64,000 bases of DNA. Origin: UBA7672 sp040398465 (GTDB lineage: Bacteria; Pseudomonadota; Alphaproteobacteria; Caulobacterales; Hyphomonadaceae). The position numbers and the translations under genes are program-made. Where the stretch lies: positions 62,001 through 126,000 of the forward strand of contig JBBAUA010000003.1 of assembly GCA_040398465.1 (NCBI GenBank). Direction: 5' to 3'. The notes below the pieces were generated by a model, which worked only from the letters and a program-made list of their open reading frames with translations, was not told where the DNA came from and did not search any database. Below are positions 17,380 through 25,654 of this stretch, piece after piece; position 1 is the first letter of the stretch, and each line of letters starts with the position of its first letter.

Positions 17380-17889
17380 ATGCGGATTTCCACAACATTG
17401 CTTTGTCTGGCCGCCTCGCTGGCGGCGGCCCCTGCGTTCGCGCAGGGAAATACGCAGCCTGCGGCGAAACCGCAGGGCAAGCCCCTGTCGCAAGCCGCGT
17501 CGCCGGCCGGCGACAATGCTGAGCGGCCCGCGCAAGCATCGCCGTTCAATTTCGGCCTTGGCATAAACAAGGGCGGTACGGAACGCTCGCTGCTGCAGGT
17601 CGGACCGATCCTCAAGGATGAGGTCGAGCTGACCTGGAAGCCAGCGAACAACTGGGGCGTCACGCTCGATCTCACCAGCCGTTCGTCGAACGCACTGCCC
17701 GCCCAGCTTTTCCCGCGCGAGGAAGTCACGGCCGGCGTCACCTACCAGCTCACGCCGCGCTTCCGCCTCGGCGGTGGTGTCACCGTGAAGGGCGACTCGG
17801 TCGCCGAGTCGCTGTCCGATCCGGCCACCCGCTTCGGCAAGGAGGGCTCCGAAGCCTCCGTGCGCATCGAGTCGGCTTTCTCGTTCTAA
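17380..17889 (+). CDS. NtrZ-family-like periplasmic protein
   Basis: A 169-residue protein with a signal peptide (MRISTTLLCLAASLAAAPAFAQ) and a small C-terminal domain: WGVTLDLTSRSS, then REEVTAGVTYQLTPRFRLGGGVTV and the end VRIESAFSF. From memory this fits the NtrZ family, periplasmic inhibitors of the sensor kinase NtrY in Caulobacter, where the same order of a WG-x-L strand, EAGxxY, TPxLRxGG and a xRxEssFxF tail occurs. The ATG at 17380 has a GAGAGGG ribosome site; the frame is open 7 codons earlier. NtrY is not in this window. Medium certainty. Confidence 0.6.
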   Translation: MRISTTLLCLAASLAAAPAFAQGNTQPAAKPQGKPLSQAASPAGDNAERPAQASPFNFGLGINKGGTERSLLQVGPILKDEVELTWKPANNWGVTLDLTSRSSNALPAQLFPREEVTAGVTYQLTPRFRLGGGVTVKGDSVAESLSDPATRFGKEGSEASVRIESAFSF

Positions 17890-17890
17890 G

Positions 17891-18541
17891 CTAGCGCTTG
17901 CCCCAACCCGCAATCACGCTGTCGATCGCAGCCCATCCGGCTGCGTACCGCATCGCGCTTGCCGCGTTGCGGGCGTCGACGCCGCCAAGCGCGTAGACGG
18001 GCAGGGGCGCCTCACGGCTCAGCTGACGGAAACGCAGCGCGCCCATGGCGTGCCCGGCTGTCGGGCTGCGGCTGGGAAAGACCGTCGAGACGATAACGGC
18101 GTCAACGCCAAGCCGCCTCGCGCGTGTGATCGCGGCGCGCGAGTGAGCGGCCGTCGTCTCGACCATGCCCGCGCGTGACCGAACGCCGCGCAGCAGGCGC
18201 TCCGGCCAGTGCACGCCGCTCGCCCCGATGCGCACAGCAAGGGCAGGGTCGGCCGAGACAAGCAGGATCAGCCCCCGCTGACGGCACAATCGCGCCAGCG
18301 CAAGTCCCATGGCGAGGCGCCTCTCCTCACCATAATGACGCCAGATCACCCCCGTGCCGCGCGGCAGGCGTCGGACAATTGCGAGCACGTCCGGCGTCCG
18401 CGCCGGGTCGGTCACGAAGAAAGCGCGGGGCAGGGGTGCGCCATTGCGCGCTTTTGCGCCTTTTGCGGCGCGCGCAGCCGCCATGAGCTTGCGGCGGATC
18501 GCTGCCTGCGCTTTGGAAGAGTGCGTTTGAGAGGCGGACAT
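17891..18541 (-). CDS. Thiamine phosphate synthase (ThiE/TenI) family protein
   Basis: A 216-residue TIM-barrel protein of the TMP-synthase/TenI family. Recognisable elements are FFVTDP (first strand), GVIWRHYG, LLVSADPALAVRIGASGVHWPE, VDAVIVSTVFPSRSPTAGHAMG and the phosphate-binding VYALGGVDARNA. The SGVHWPE motif replaces GVHLGQ of true ThiE, so the enzyme may be a TenI-like relative rather than a full ThiE. The start ATG (18539-18541) overlaps the divergent yggS start codon; a second ATG at 18484 is possible. Neither has a strong ribosome site. Confidence 0.75.
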   Translation of the reverse strand: MSASQTHSSKAQAAIRRKLMAAARAAKGAKARNGAPLPRAFFVTDPARTPDVLAIVRRLPRGTGVIWRHYGEERRLAMGLALARLCRQRGLILLVSADPALAVRIGASGVHWPERLLRGVRSRAGMVETTAAHSRAAITRARRLGVDAVIVSTVFPSRSPTAGHAMGALRFRQLSREAPLPVYALGGVDARNAASAMRYAAGWAAIDSVIAGWGKR

Positions 18542-19220
18542 GAACGACGTCACCGATCCCGGCATTGCGGCTGCCCGAAGCGATGTTCTTGCCCGCATTG
18601 CCGCCGCCGCCAAGAGCGCGGGTCGCGATCCCGCATCCGTGGCGCTGGTGGCCGTCTCGAAGACGCAGCCCGACGATCGCATCGAGGCGATGCTGTCGAC
18701 GGGCCAGCGCGTCTTTGGCGAGAATCGCGTTCAGGAGGCGGAAGGCCGCTGGCAGAAACGCCGCGCTGAACATGGTGATCTCGAGCTGCGGCTGGTCGGG
18801 CCGCTGCAGTCGAACAAGGCGAAAGAGGCCGTCGCGCTGTTCGACGTGATCGAGACACTGGATCGCGAGAAGCTGGCAGGAGCGCTGGCGGATGCCTGCG
18901 CCAAGGCCGGCCGCGCGCCGCGCCTCTATGTGCAGGTGAATACCGGTGAGGAAGAGCAGAAGGCGGGGGTCGCACCCCAGGACGCCGACGCCTTCGTCGC
19001 ATCAATGCGCCGCGACTATGGCTTTGAGATCGAGGGGCTGATGTGCATTCCGCCCGCAGAGGAGCCCGCCGGCCCCCACTTTGCGCTGCTGGGAAAGATC
19101 GCCGCGCGCAATGGCGTCGCGAAACTGTCGATGGGCATGAGCGCAGATTACGAACTGGCCGTGCTGCTGGGCGCGACCAGCGTACGCGTGGGGTCAGCGT
19201 TGTTCGGGGCGCGCAACTGA
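18540..19220 (+). CDS. yggS: YggS family pyridoxal-5'-phosphate homeostasis protein
   Basis: A 226-residue PLP-binding TIM-barrel protein (PLPBP/ProSC family) that buffers PLP and has no known catalytic activity. Clear motifs: VALVAVSKTQPDDRI with the PLP lysine, VFGENRVQEA, LRLVGPLQSNK, VQVNTGEEEQKAG, and LSMGMSADYELA with phosphate-binding SMGMS. GAGAGG precedes the ATG at 18540. Its first codon overlaps the first codon of the divergent ThiE-like gene. Confidence 0.95.
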   Translation: MNDVTDPGIAAARSDVLARIAAAAKSAGRDPASVALVAVSKTQPDDRIEAMLSTGQRVFGENRVQEAEGRWQKRRAEHGDLELRLVGPLQSNKAKEAVALFDVIETLDREKLAGALADACAKAGRAPRLYVQVNTGEEEQKAGVAPQDADAFVASMRRDYGFEIEGLMCIPPAEEPAGPHFALLGKIAARNGVAKLSMGMSADYELAVLLGATSVRVGSALFGARN

Positions 19221-19235
19221 AGGCGGGCGCCGCTT

Positions 19236-19889
19236 TCAGGCCGCCGCCGCCTTCTCTCTCACAGCCCGATCACGGTACGGCGCAACGCGGCTCATGCCCC
19301 ACGCCATCATGATCTGCGCGCCAGCATAGGTGATCCAGACGGCGCCGGGGAAGACGTCGACGCCTGCAAACTTCTCCGCCGCGATCAACGTGTCCGAGAT
19401 CATGAAGATCACGGCGCCGAGGCGCGCCAGCATTGGCGCCTTCACGACAAAGGCCGTCGCGACCATCGTGGTGATGATCGCCTGGTAGATCAGCGCAGGG
19501 ATCAGGAGATCGCCCATGCCGGGCAGCAGCCAGCCGAGCAGGCCGAGCGAGACGATGACGACGAGAACGGTGATCGGGAAGTCGCGCTTGTTGGGTCCGA
19601 GAATGCGCCCCCATTCGAGGAAGGCGAGGACGTAGAAGATATGCCCAACCGCGAATGCGCCCATGCCGGCGACGAAGACCAGCTCCAGCAGCACGTCTCC
19701 CGCCGCGCAGAACAGAAGCGCCGCGCCCGCCAGCCACGCCCGCTGGCTCAGTGCATAGAGGCCGAGCAGCACGATGCCCGCCGCCTTCCAGGCAAGGCCG
19801 CCAGGAGGCGCAAGGCTCACCCACTCATTGGCGAGATGGGACAGCGCAATGGCGGCGCCGGCGAGAAACAGAAGCGTGCGGGTGTTCAT
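19236..19889 (-). CDS. YhhN family membrane protein (lysoplasmalogenase-like)
   Basis: A 217-residue polytopic protein with about seven to eight hydrophobic helices and the YhhN/TMEM86 pattern: LLFCAAGDVLLEL (conserved acidic residue), AVGHIFYVLAF and VIFMISDTLIAAEKF with a second acidic residue. The animal homologue TMEM86B is a lysoplasmalogenase; activity of bacterial members is mostly unproven. It converges with yggS with a 15-bp gap. Confidence 0.82.
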   Translation of the reverse strand: MNTRTLLFLAGAAIALSHLANEWVSLAPPGGLAWKAAGIVLLGLYALSQRAWLAGAALLFCAAGDVLLELVFVAGMGAFAVGHIFYVLAFLEWGRILGPNKRDFPITVLVVIVSLGLLGWLLPGMGDLLIPALIYQAIITTMVATAFVVKAPMLARLGAVIFMISDTLIAAEKFAGVDVFPGAVWITYAGAQIMMAWGMSRVAPYRDRAVREKAAAA

Positions 19890-19963
19890 GCGCGCTTGCT
19901 AGCGGGGCGCGGGACGGATGTCGATTTGTCGTGAGGGCAGGGCCAGGACGCGCCTGGAGGGTA

Positions 19964-20476
19964 CTACCGCACGATCTCCAGCACATCCCCCGGCTTCGCC
20001 GCCGCCAGCAACGCGAGCAGGTCGTCCCGCGCGCAGGCCACGCATCCCTCGGTCGGCGAATAGTCCGGTCGCGCGACATGCAGAAAGATGGCGCTGCCCC
20101 TGCCGGGAAGGATGGGGTCGTCATTGTATCCCAGCGCGACGATCAGGTCGTAGACATGGTCCTCGCGCCAGAGTTTCTCGTGGCCAGCCGGATAGGGCAG
20201 GATCACCCGGCGGTTGTAGAAGACGTCCGCCGGGTCGTCGCACCAGCCCGCCTCGGCGATCAGGAGCTCTACCGGCAGGCCGCTCTGCGGCCGGGCGAGG
20301 CGGTCGGGCCGCCAGTAGACACAACGCATCGGCCAGGCGCCCAGGGGCGTCGCACCGTCGCCTTCGCGCTTGGATTCTGGGGGCGTAACGCCGCTTCTGC
20401 CCAGCGCGCAGCGCGCTTCGCCGCCGGGCCAGCGCAGTCTGCCCGTTGAATCCGCCACGAACGACGCGCCTGTCAT
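19964..20476 (-). CDS. L,D-transpeptidase (YkuD) family protein
   Basis: A 170-residue YkuD-domain protein. The catalytic motif is HVARPDYSPTEGCVACARDDL, with the histidine and the cysteine in the order H...S-TEGC-A typical of this short family (the usual form is HG-x-S-x-GC-R). No signal peptide is visible, which is odd for a peptidoglycan enzyme but common for this small subgroup. The N-terminal CALGRSGVTPPESKREGDGATPLG matches the substrate-cleft region of the family. It is divergent from the CenR-type regulator with a 97-bp shared upstream gap. Confidence 0.85.
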   Translation of the reverse strand: MTGASFVADSTGRLRWPGGEARCALGRSGVTPPESKREGDGATPLGAWPMRCVYWRPDRLARPQSGLPVELLIAEAGWCDDPADVFYNRRVILPYPAGHEKLWREDHVYDLIVALGYNDDPILPGRGSAIFLHVARPDYSPTEGCVACARDDLLALLAAAKPGDVLEIVR

Positions 20477-20573
20477 GCCTCATGTCCGCTTCGTGATGGC
20501 TTCCTCGGCTGGAGCATCGTACCTACACTTGCTAAGCCATGCACGCAGAATGCAGGGCCGGGAGATGCCTTAG

Positions 20574-21260
20574 ATGACAGCCGCCAAGACGATCCTGCTG
20601 GTCGACGACGATCAGGAACTGCGCGAGGCCCTGGCCGAGCAGTTCGAGCTGCATGAAGGATTTCGCATCGAACATGCGGGATCGGCAGGCGAAGGCATCA
20701 AGAAGGCCGAGGAAGCCCGGGCCGACCTCATCATCCTCGATGTCGAACTGCCCGACATGGACGGGCGCGACGCCTGCCGTCTGATGCGCAAGCACGGCAT
20801 CGCGGCGCCGATCGTGATGCTGACGGGCCAGTCGACCGATGCGGATGCGATCCTGGGGCTCGATTCAGGCGCGAACGACTACGTCATCAAGCCCTTCAAG
20901 TTCTCGGTGCTGCTGGCGCGCGTGCGGGCGCACCTGCGGACGTTCGAGCAGAGCGAAGACGCGACCTTCCGGCTGGGACCGTACGAGTTCCGCCCTGCGG
21001 CCAAGCTGCTGATCGACGAGAAGGAACGCAAGGTTCGTCTCACCGAGAAGGAGACCAACATCCTGAAGTATCTCTACCGCGCGGGCGGCAAGCCGGTGGG
21101 GCGCGAGGAGTTGCTCTCAGAGGTGTGGGGCTACAACGCCAACGTCACCACGCACACGCTTGAGACGCACATCTACCGCCTGCGCCAGAAGATCGAGCCG
21201 GATCCCGCGAATGCGCGCCTGTTGCTGACGGAGAGTGGCGGGTACAGGCTGCAGGCCTGA
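20574..21260 (+). CDS. cenR: OmpR-family response regulator, CenR type
   Basis: A 228-residue response regulator with an N-terminal receiver (LLVDDDQELREAL, phospho-acceptor in IILDVELPDMDG, MLTG, and the lysine in VIKPFKF) and a C-terminal winged helix (RLTEKETNILKYLYRAGGKPVGREELLSEVWG, then TLETHIYRLRQKIEP). It resembles Caulobacter CenR along its whole length as I remember it, including LGPYEFRPAAKLLIDEKE. CenR is the essential cell-envelope regulator whose kinase is CenK; no cognate kinase gene is next to it here, as in Caulobacter. Located close to parAB, also as in Caulobacter. Confidence 0.8.
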   Translation: MTAAKTILLVDDDQELREALAEQFELHEGFRIEHAGSAGEGIKKAEEARADLIILDVELPDMDGRDACRLMRKHGIAAPIVMLTGQSTDADAILGLDSGANDYVIKPFKFSVLLARVRAHLRTFEQSEDATFRLGPYEFRPAAKLLIDEKERKVRLTEKETNILKYLYRAGGKPVGREELLSEVWGYNANVTTHTLETHIYRLRQKIEPDPANARLLLTESGGYRLQA

Positions 21261-21267
21261 CGTCGCT

Positions 21268-21720
21268 TCAGCTCGACGGGCATTCCATGCGCGTGCCTGC
21301 GGGTAAGGAGCTCATGCCTGTGACGCGCCAGCCATCCTCGAACTTGCGCAGCTTGTAGAGGCTGGTGCGATCCTTCGGCGGCATGAAGCCGCCGTCGCTG
21401 GTCAGGCGCGTGAAGCGCAGCTCGACCTGGCCAGTGTCGGGGCCGAGCGAACAGCCGACGATGCCGTGAATGTCGGACACTGTGTAGCCCTGGGATTTCA
21501 GGCGATCGAACTCGGCGCCCATACCGGCTTCCGTGCTCCACGGATGATTGCCCTCGAGCCGGTAGAAGCGCGTGGTGATGGCGGACGCATCATGCGCATT
21601 CCAGCGCTCGAGATAGTCCGCCATGAATCGTTCCATGTCGGCGCGATCGTCGGCGCGGGCGGGCGCGATGGTTGCGATGATCGCGGCGACCAGCATGGCC
21701 GTGTGCAGTGTCAACCTCAT
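21268..21720 (-). CDS. Secreted small hypothetical protein (NTF2-like?)
   Basis: A 150-residue exported protein with signal peptide MRLTLHTAMLVAAIIATIAPARA. The mature part DRADMERFMADYLERWNAHDASAITTRFYRLEG has the helix-then-pocket pattern of NTF2/SnoaL-like domains, but no catalytic residues can be assigned. It lies 62 bp after the lipoprotein gene on the same strand and converges with cenR, only 7 bp from its stop. Start ATG 21720 is chosen because the signal peptide begins there. Confidence 0.65.
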   Translation of the reverse strand: MRLTLHTAMLVAAIIATIAPARADDRADMERFMADYLERWNAHDASAITTRFYRLEGNHPWSTEAGMGAEFDRLKSQGYTVSDIHGIVGCSLGPDTGQVELRFTRLTSDGGFMPPKDRTSLYKLRKFEDGWRVTGMSSLPAGTRMECPSS

Positions 21721-21782
21721 GCGAACCTCATCCGCCTCGACGCCTGGGTGGTGTTGCCGGGCAGGGGCCCGTCGGTCCAGAG

Positions 21783-22406
21783 CTACGCGCAACCCTCGAC
21801 ATACTGGATGCTCGGACCGCCCGCGTGGATCGCGCCGACTTTGCCGGCGCCGTCGATCTCGTAGACGATGCCGCGGGCCGCTTCATCCTGCACGTAAGGC
21901 TCCGCGCGCGGGCCGCCTTCCCAGGCGGTGATGTATTCAGCCGGCGCGTCCTGGTATTTGTGCGGGCTCGCGACGGCGCTCGCGCCGTAGACCTCTTTCA
22001 CCTTAGCGGCGGTGTCGCCCAGGCCGAGCCCTTTGCTGTCCTTTACTGCCGACATGTCGCCGATGGAGATGCGCGAGAGCTTCTCCGCCTCGAGCATCAC
22101 CCAGAAACCGTCAGGCGTCCGTATCGGCTGGAATTCCAGACAGTCGCTGCCGGGAATGCCTGCAGCGTCGGGCGACCGCGTATCGCCCACGGCGGCTATG
22201 ACCTCGGCCTTCGTCATGCCGATGCGAAGCGGACCCCAGCCGTTGGCGGTCAGTGAATCGCCGGCCGGGGCGGGCGTGGCTTCTGGCGGGGTGACCGGCG
22301 TTTCGGCGGTCGGCGTGGCGGGCGCAGGCGCTTCCGCTGCCGGGCTGCAAGCGGCGAACGCCAGCGCGACCGCGGACAGCGTGGAGAAGAGGGCGAGGCG
22401 CTTCAT
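21783..22406 (-). CDS. Hypothetical lipoprotein
   Basis: A 207-residue lipoprotein. The N-terminus MKRLALFSTLSAVALAFAACSP has a clear lipobox (FAAC), followed by a 35-residue Ala/Pro/Thr-rich linker and a domain beginning NGWGPLRIGMTKAEVIAAVGD, a motif of many small secreted proteins of unknown role. It then has GIPGSDCLEFQP and ends QYVEGCA. The frame is open further upstream but the lipoprotein signal fixes the start at 22406. Probably in an operon with xth upstream and the NTF2-like gene downstream. Confidence 0.68.
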   Translation of the reverse strand: MKRLALFSTLSAVALAFAACSPAAEAPAPATPTAETPVTPPEATPAPAGDSLTANGWGPLRIGMTKAEVIAAVGDTRSPDAAGIPGSDCLEFQPIRTPDGFWVMLEAEKLSRISIGDMSAVKDSKGLGLGDTAAKVKEVYGASAVASPHKYQDAPAEYITAWEGGPRAEPYVQDEAARGIVYEIDGAGKVGAIHAGGPSIQYVEGCA

Positions 22407-22468
22407 GACGGACTTCCGATTATCGCAGGGCTTGGGAGATAACACAGGCCGCCAGTCAGGCAGGGCGA

Positions 22469-23284
22469 CTAGGCTGCAGCAGTCACCGTCACGGTCACCG
22501 GCACGTGGTCGGAGGGTTTCTCCCCGCCGCGCTCTTCGGCGTGGATCTGGTAGCTTTCGATATCGACCAGCGGCGCCGCGCGCTTGTCGGCCCACCAGTG
22601 ATCGAGGCGGCGCCCGCGGTTGGAGAGTTTCCAGTCGGCGGCGCGATAGCTCCACCAGGTGTAGAGCTTTTCATCCGGCTTGTGCTTGGCGCGCGCGATG
22701 TCGGTGAACTTGCCCTCCGCCAGCACGCGCTTGAGGCCGTCCGTCTCGACCGGCGTATGGCTCACAACGTTCAGCAACTGCCGGTGCGACCAGACATCGT
22801 TCTCTTCAGGCGCAATGTTTATGTCACCGGCGACAAGGAGCGGCATCGCCGAGCGCCTGGCGGCCCGCGCGGCGTAGACCTCGCGCATGCGTTCGACGAA
22901 ATCGAGCTTGTGCGCGAACTTCTCGTTGATCTCGGGGTCGGGAATGTCCGCGCCCGCAGGCACATAGAGATTCTGCACCTCGAATCCGGCAACTTTCACC
23001 GCCGCACAGCGCGCATGTCCATGACGGCAGAGCCCCGGCGTCTCCAGCGGCTCGATCGGCAGTTTCGAGACGATCGCGACGCCATGCATCCCTTTCTGGC
23101 CGGAGAGGTGGATATGCCTGTAGCCCGCCGCTTCGAACGCCTTCCGCGGAAACTGGTCATCGAGGCATTTGATCTCCTGCAGGCACAGGACATCCGCCTT
23201 CTCACGCTTGAGGAAAGCGACGACGCGGTCGATGCGTAGGCGAACCGAATTGATGTTCCAGGTCGCCAGGGAAAGGCGGTTCAT
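22469..23284 (-). CDS. xthA: Exodeoxyribonuclease III
   Basis: A 271-residue AP endonuclease/3'-5' exonuclease of base-excision repair. Hallmarks: SLATWNINSVRLR at the N-terminus, LCLQEIKC (metal-binding Glu), NLYVPAG, LLVAGDINIAPEENDVW, RRLDHWWADK and the terminal SDHVPV with the catalytic Asp-His. Start ATG 23284 (MNRLSLATWN) matches the family. A hydrolase-fold relative is excluded by the complete motif set. Confidence 0.95.
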   Translation of the reverse strand: MNRLSLATWNINSVRLRIDRVVAFLKREKADVLCLQEIKCLDDQFPRKAFEAAGYRHIHLSGQKGMHGVAIVSKLPIEPLETPGLCRHGHARCAAVKVAGFEVQNLYVPAGADIPDPEINEKFAHKLDFVERMREVYAARAARRSAMPLLVAGDINIAPEENDVWSHRQLLNVVSHTPVETDGLKRVLAEGKFTDIARAKHKPDEKLYTWWSYRAADWKLSNRGRRLDHWWADKRAAPLVDIESYQIHAEERGGEKPSDHVPVTVTVTAAA

Positions 23285-23644
23285 ATCGCGGGAAAGCCGG
23301 GGTGCGTGAAATGGCGGTATCAATCGACCATCAGGTGCGCCGGCCTGCAAATCAAGGAAAAGCGCGTGGCCGTCGCGGCGGAAAGCTGGCCCGGAATGCT
23401 AACGCGCCCGGCTGCGGGGACAGCCAGGCGCGCGCTGCGCCCCGGGGGCGCTGATGGGCCGGGGGATAGCTCCGGCATTCGATTCGCTTCGAGTGCCTGT
23501 GGGGGGATGCTCAGGCGCGAGCGAACTCGATCCACGTTGCAATTAGGACACGAACCGCATGATTTGTCACGCAAAGCATGGTTAAAGTTTGCGTGTGTCG
23601 AGAAGCCTACGGGTAATCCCTGAGGTCCAGGCAGGTGGACGTAA
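23285..23644. other. Intergenic region upstream of xth, no gene supported
   Basis: About 360 bp between the lolA-like terminator and xth. It should hold the xth promoter on the minus strand. I see one imperfect hairpin, GGCATTCGA/TCGAGTGCC with one G-T type mismatch (23474-23497), and a more AT-rich stretch at about 23530-23595. No open frame with a ribosome site, and no recognisable RNA gene. Confidence 0.5.
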
Positions 23645-23672
23645 GACCGGAGCGACCGAAGCCGCTCCGGTC
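23645..23672 (-). terminator. Hairpin terminator after lolA-like gene
   Basis: A perfect 10-bp stem, GACCGGAGCG with CGCTCCGGTC and an 8-nt loop, 7 bp after the lolA-like stop. On the minus strand only two T follow the stem, so it may act with Rho or mainly as a 3'-end stabiliser. Confidence 0.6.
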
Positions 23673-23679
23673 AAAGTCG

Positions 23680-24462
23680 TTATCGACGGTCGTCGCCAGC
23701 GTCGCTGGGGTCTTTCACGACGAAGAGCGACGGCTTGAGCGCGACGTTCTTCTTGATGCCGCTCAGTTGCACGCGGGTCTCCGCGCCTGAGCCGTCGATC
23801 TGGCGCCAGCCAAGCAGTTCGAAGTCCGACTCGCGGAATTGCAGGATCATCTTGCCTTCAGCCTCGCCGGTCTTGTCGACCAGCGTGACGTAGTGCGAGC
23901 CGTTCGACGTCTGCACGTCGGTGACGCTGCCGTCCTTCCGGAGATCGATGTTCGAACGAAGGAAAAGGCTCAGCGGCGTCGAGGACAGCGGCACGGCGTC
24001 ATAAGCCCTGCGCTTGGGCTCCTCGATCGAGACGGTCGTGCCGTCGGACACGATGAAGATGGGCTCGGGCACAGTGTACTCGAACCGCACCTTGCCGGGA
24101 CGGCTGATATAGAATGCGCCGCTCGATGGGGAGTTTGACGGATCCACCTGAGTGAAGCTCCCCTGCACAGTCTTGGTGTCGCTCATCGCCTTGGCGACGC
24201 GATCAATGATGGCGTTGCGGTCAAGCGCGCCGGGCGCCTGCACCTTGACGATCCGGGCATCTGCAGGCCTGGCGGCCAGTTTCGGCGCTGCAACCTTTGG
24301 CAAGGCGACCGGCGCCTTCACCACCGGCGCAGGGGCAGGGGTCACCGCCGGCGCGTTCACGGGCGCCACGGGAAGCGGCGCGATTTCGACTGGCGCCGGC
24401 GCAGCCAGAGCTTGCGCGGACACGGACAGGGCGAGTGGGAAGAAGGTGCTCAGGATGCTCAT
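23680..24462 (-). CDS. lolA: LolA-like outer-membrane lipoprotein carrier
   Basis: A 260-residue periplasmic protein of the LolA family, which carries lipoproteins from the LolCDE transporter to the outer membrane. A signal peptide (MSILSTFFPLALSVSAQALA) is followed by a Pro/Ala-rich linker of about 60 residues, longer than usual, then the LolA barrel: VQGSFTQVDPSNSPSSGAFY, ISRPGKVRFEY and PLSLFLRSNIDL. ATG 24462 is chosen because the signal peptide starts there. Divergent from the MmcQ-like gene with a 138-bp gap. Confidence 0.85.
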   Translation of the reverse strand: MSILSTFFPLALSVSAQALAAPAPVEIAPLPVAPVNAPAVTPAPAPVVKAPVALPKVAAPKLAARPADARIVKVQAPGALDRNAIIDRVAKAMSDTKTVQGSFTQVDPSNSPSSGAFYISRPGKVRFEYTVPEPIFIVSDGTTVSIEEPKRRAYDAVPLSSTPLSLFLRSNIDLRKDGSVTDVQTSNGSHYVTLVDKTGEAEGKMILQFRESDFELLGWRQIDGSGAETRVQLSGIKKNVALKPSLFVVKDPSDAGDDRR

Positions 24463-24600
24463 GGGCACCAACCTCGGCTTCGCAACAGGCGAAAACAAGA
24501 CCGGCTCAAGGAATTTTCGCCCTGTTTTCATGAACATCGGTTCAGTCCTAAGCTGTTTCGCCCACGGTGTGTGCCATGGCTTGCGGAGAGACCTAACGCG

Positions 24601-24999
24601 ATGGGCCCAAAGCAGTTTCATGACGTGGTGCTGGGCTTTCCGCATACGGAACTGTCAACATCCTACGGCCAGCCCGCCTACAAGGCGTTCGGAAAATTCC
24701 TGACGCGCCTGCGCAGCGAGGACGACAGCGTCGTGCTGGGGCGGGTGAGTTTCGATGAACGGGAAATGCTCTGTGCGGCCGATCCGGAGTTATTCCACTT
24801 CACTGATCATTACCGGAATTACCCGATGGTCCTCGCGCGGCTGAAGCGCCTCGACGCCAAGACGCTGCGTGGCTATCTGGACAGGCAGTGGCGCCATAAT
24901 GCGCCCAAGAAGTGGCTCAGGGCTTGGGATGAGGGGAAGGCGCCGCCGGCGCCTCCCGCGAAGTCGCAGAGCGCGCGGCCGAGGAAGAAGACGCGATGA
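24601..24999 (+). CDS. MmcQ/YjbR family protein
   Basis: A 132-residue protein of the MmcQ/YjbR (CyaY-like fold) family, often annotated as DNA-binding but of unproven role. Visible features: HTELSTSYGQPAYKAFGKFLTRLR (the typical PHxxxxxxxGxPxFRVxGKxF pattern), DDSVVLGRVSFDEREML, DHYRNYPMVLARL and a C-terminal RGYLDRQWRHNAPKKW. The tail is lysine/arginine/proline-rich. Its stop overlaps the start of the first of three membrane miniproteins by 4 nt. Confidence 0.85.
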   Translation: MGPKQFHDVVLGFPHTELSTSYGQPAYKAFGKFLTRLRSEDDSVVLGRVSFDEREMLCAADPELFHFTDHYRNYPMVLARLKRLDAKTLRGYLDRQWRHNAPKKWLRAWDEGKAPPAPPAKSQSARPRKKTR

Positions 25000-25295
25000 A
25001 GACGTTGCTGATCCTTTTGCTTGCCGCCGCGCTGGCGGCCGGCGGCTATCTCACACGGCCGGACGAGAAGGCGCACGAGGCGAACGCCGAGACGCAGCTT
25101 TCCTCGACGCGTGGCGGTTTCGATATTGGCGAGCTGATTGCGGACAAGGTGTTCGCGGCAAGCGCCAAGGACAGCCGCAAGTTCGAGGATCTCTTCGTCG
25201 CAACGAAATACACGGTGAAAGCCGACAATGCGGTGATCATGGAATGCCTCGGCCTCTATGCGCAGTTCCTCTGCTCGCAGCCCGAAGAAAAATAG
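24996..25295 (+). CDS. Membrane-anchored miniprotein with C-x8-C motif, copy 1
   Basis: A 99-residue protein with one N-terminal membrane segment (MKTLLILLLAAALAAGGYLT), then a periplasmic part ending FEDLFVATKYTVKADNAVIMECLGLYAQFLC. Two cysteines 9 positions apart frame a glycine: C-x-G-x6-C. The same layout recurs in the next two genes. The FVATKYT...GLYAQF pattern loosely recalls DUF4359, but I cannot confirm membership. It overlaps the MmcQ-like gene by 4 nt (ATGA). Confidence 0.75.
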   Translation: MKTLLILLLAAALAAGGYLTRPDEKAHEANAETQLSSTRGGFDIGELIADKVFAASAKDSRKFEDLFVATKYTVKADNAVIMECLGLYAQFLCSQPEEK

Positions 25296-25363
25296 GTCAT
25301 AAGGCTCGCGCGGGGCGCTTGAGGCGCAAGACTGCTGGAGCGGTGGGGGCCGGAGCGGATGCG

Positions 25364-25654
25364 ATGCGCGGTTTTGTGGTTCTGCTGGTCCTGATGGGCC
25401 TTGCCGGCGCTGGCGCCTGGTATACGCGGCCAAGTCACGGGCTTCATCGTGGCGTCGCGAGTTCACTGATGGCGGAAGGACGCGTGGCGCGGCCCGAACA
25501 GGCGGCGGGTGCATGGGCCTTCGACGATTTTCTCGTCGCGACACGTTCGACCATGACGTCAGACGATCGTGAATTGCTGGAATGCTGGGGCTTCTTCTCC
25601 CGCTTCCTCTGCACGGGCGCCGTGCCGCAAGCGGACGCCGCGGCTTCCGCCTGA
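25364..25654 (+). CDS. Membrane-anchored miniprotein with C-x8-C motif, copy 2
   Basis: A 96-residue paralogue of the preceding protein: membrane segment MRGFVVLLVLMGLAGAGAW, a YTRP turn matching LTRP in copy 1, and FDDFLVATRSTMTSDDRELLECWGFFSRFLC with the same C-x8-C spacing. ATG at 25364; the upstream-open frame overlaps copy 1 and is not used. Gap of 68 bp from copy 1. Confidence 0.72.
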   Translation: MRGFVVLLVLMGLAGAGAWYTRPSHGLHRGVASSLMAEGRVARPEQAAGAWAFDDFLVATRSTMTSDDRELLECWGFFSRFLCTGAVPQADAAASA

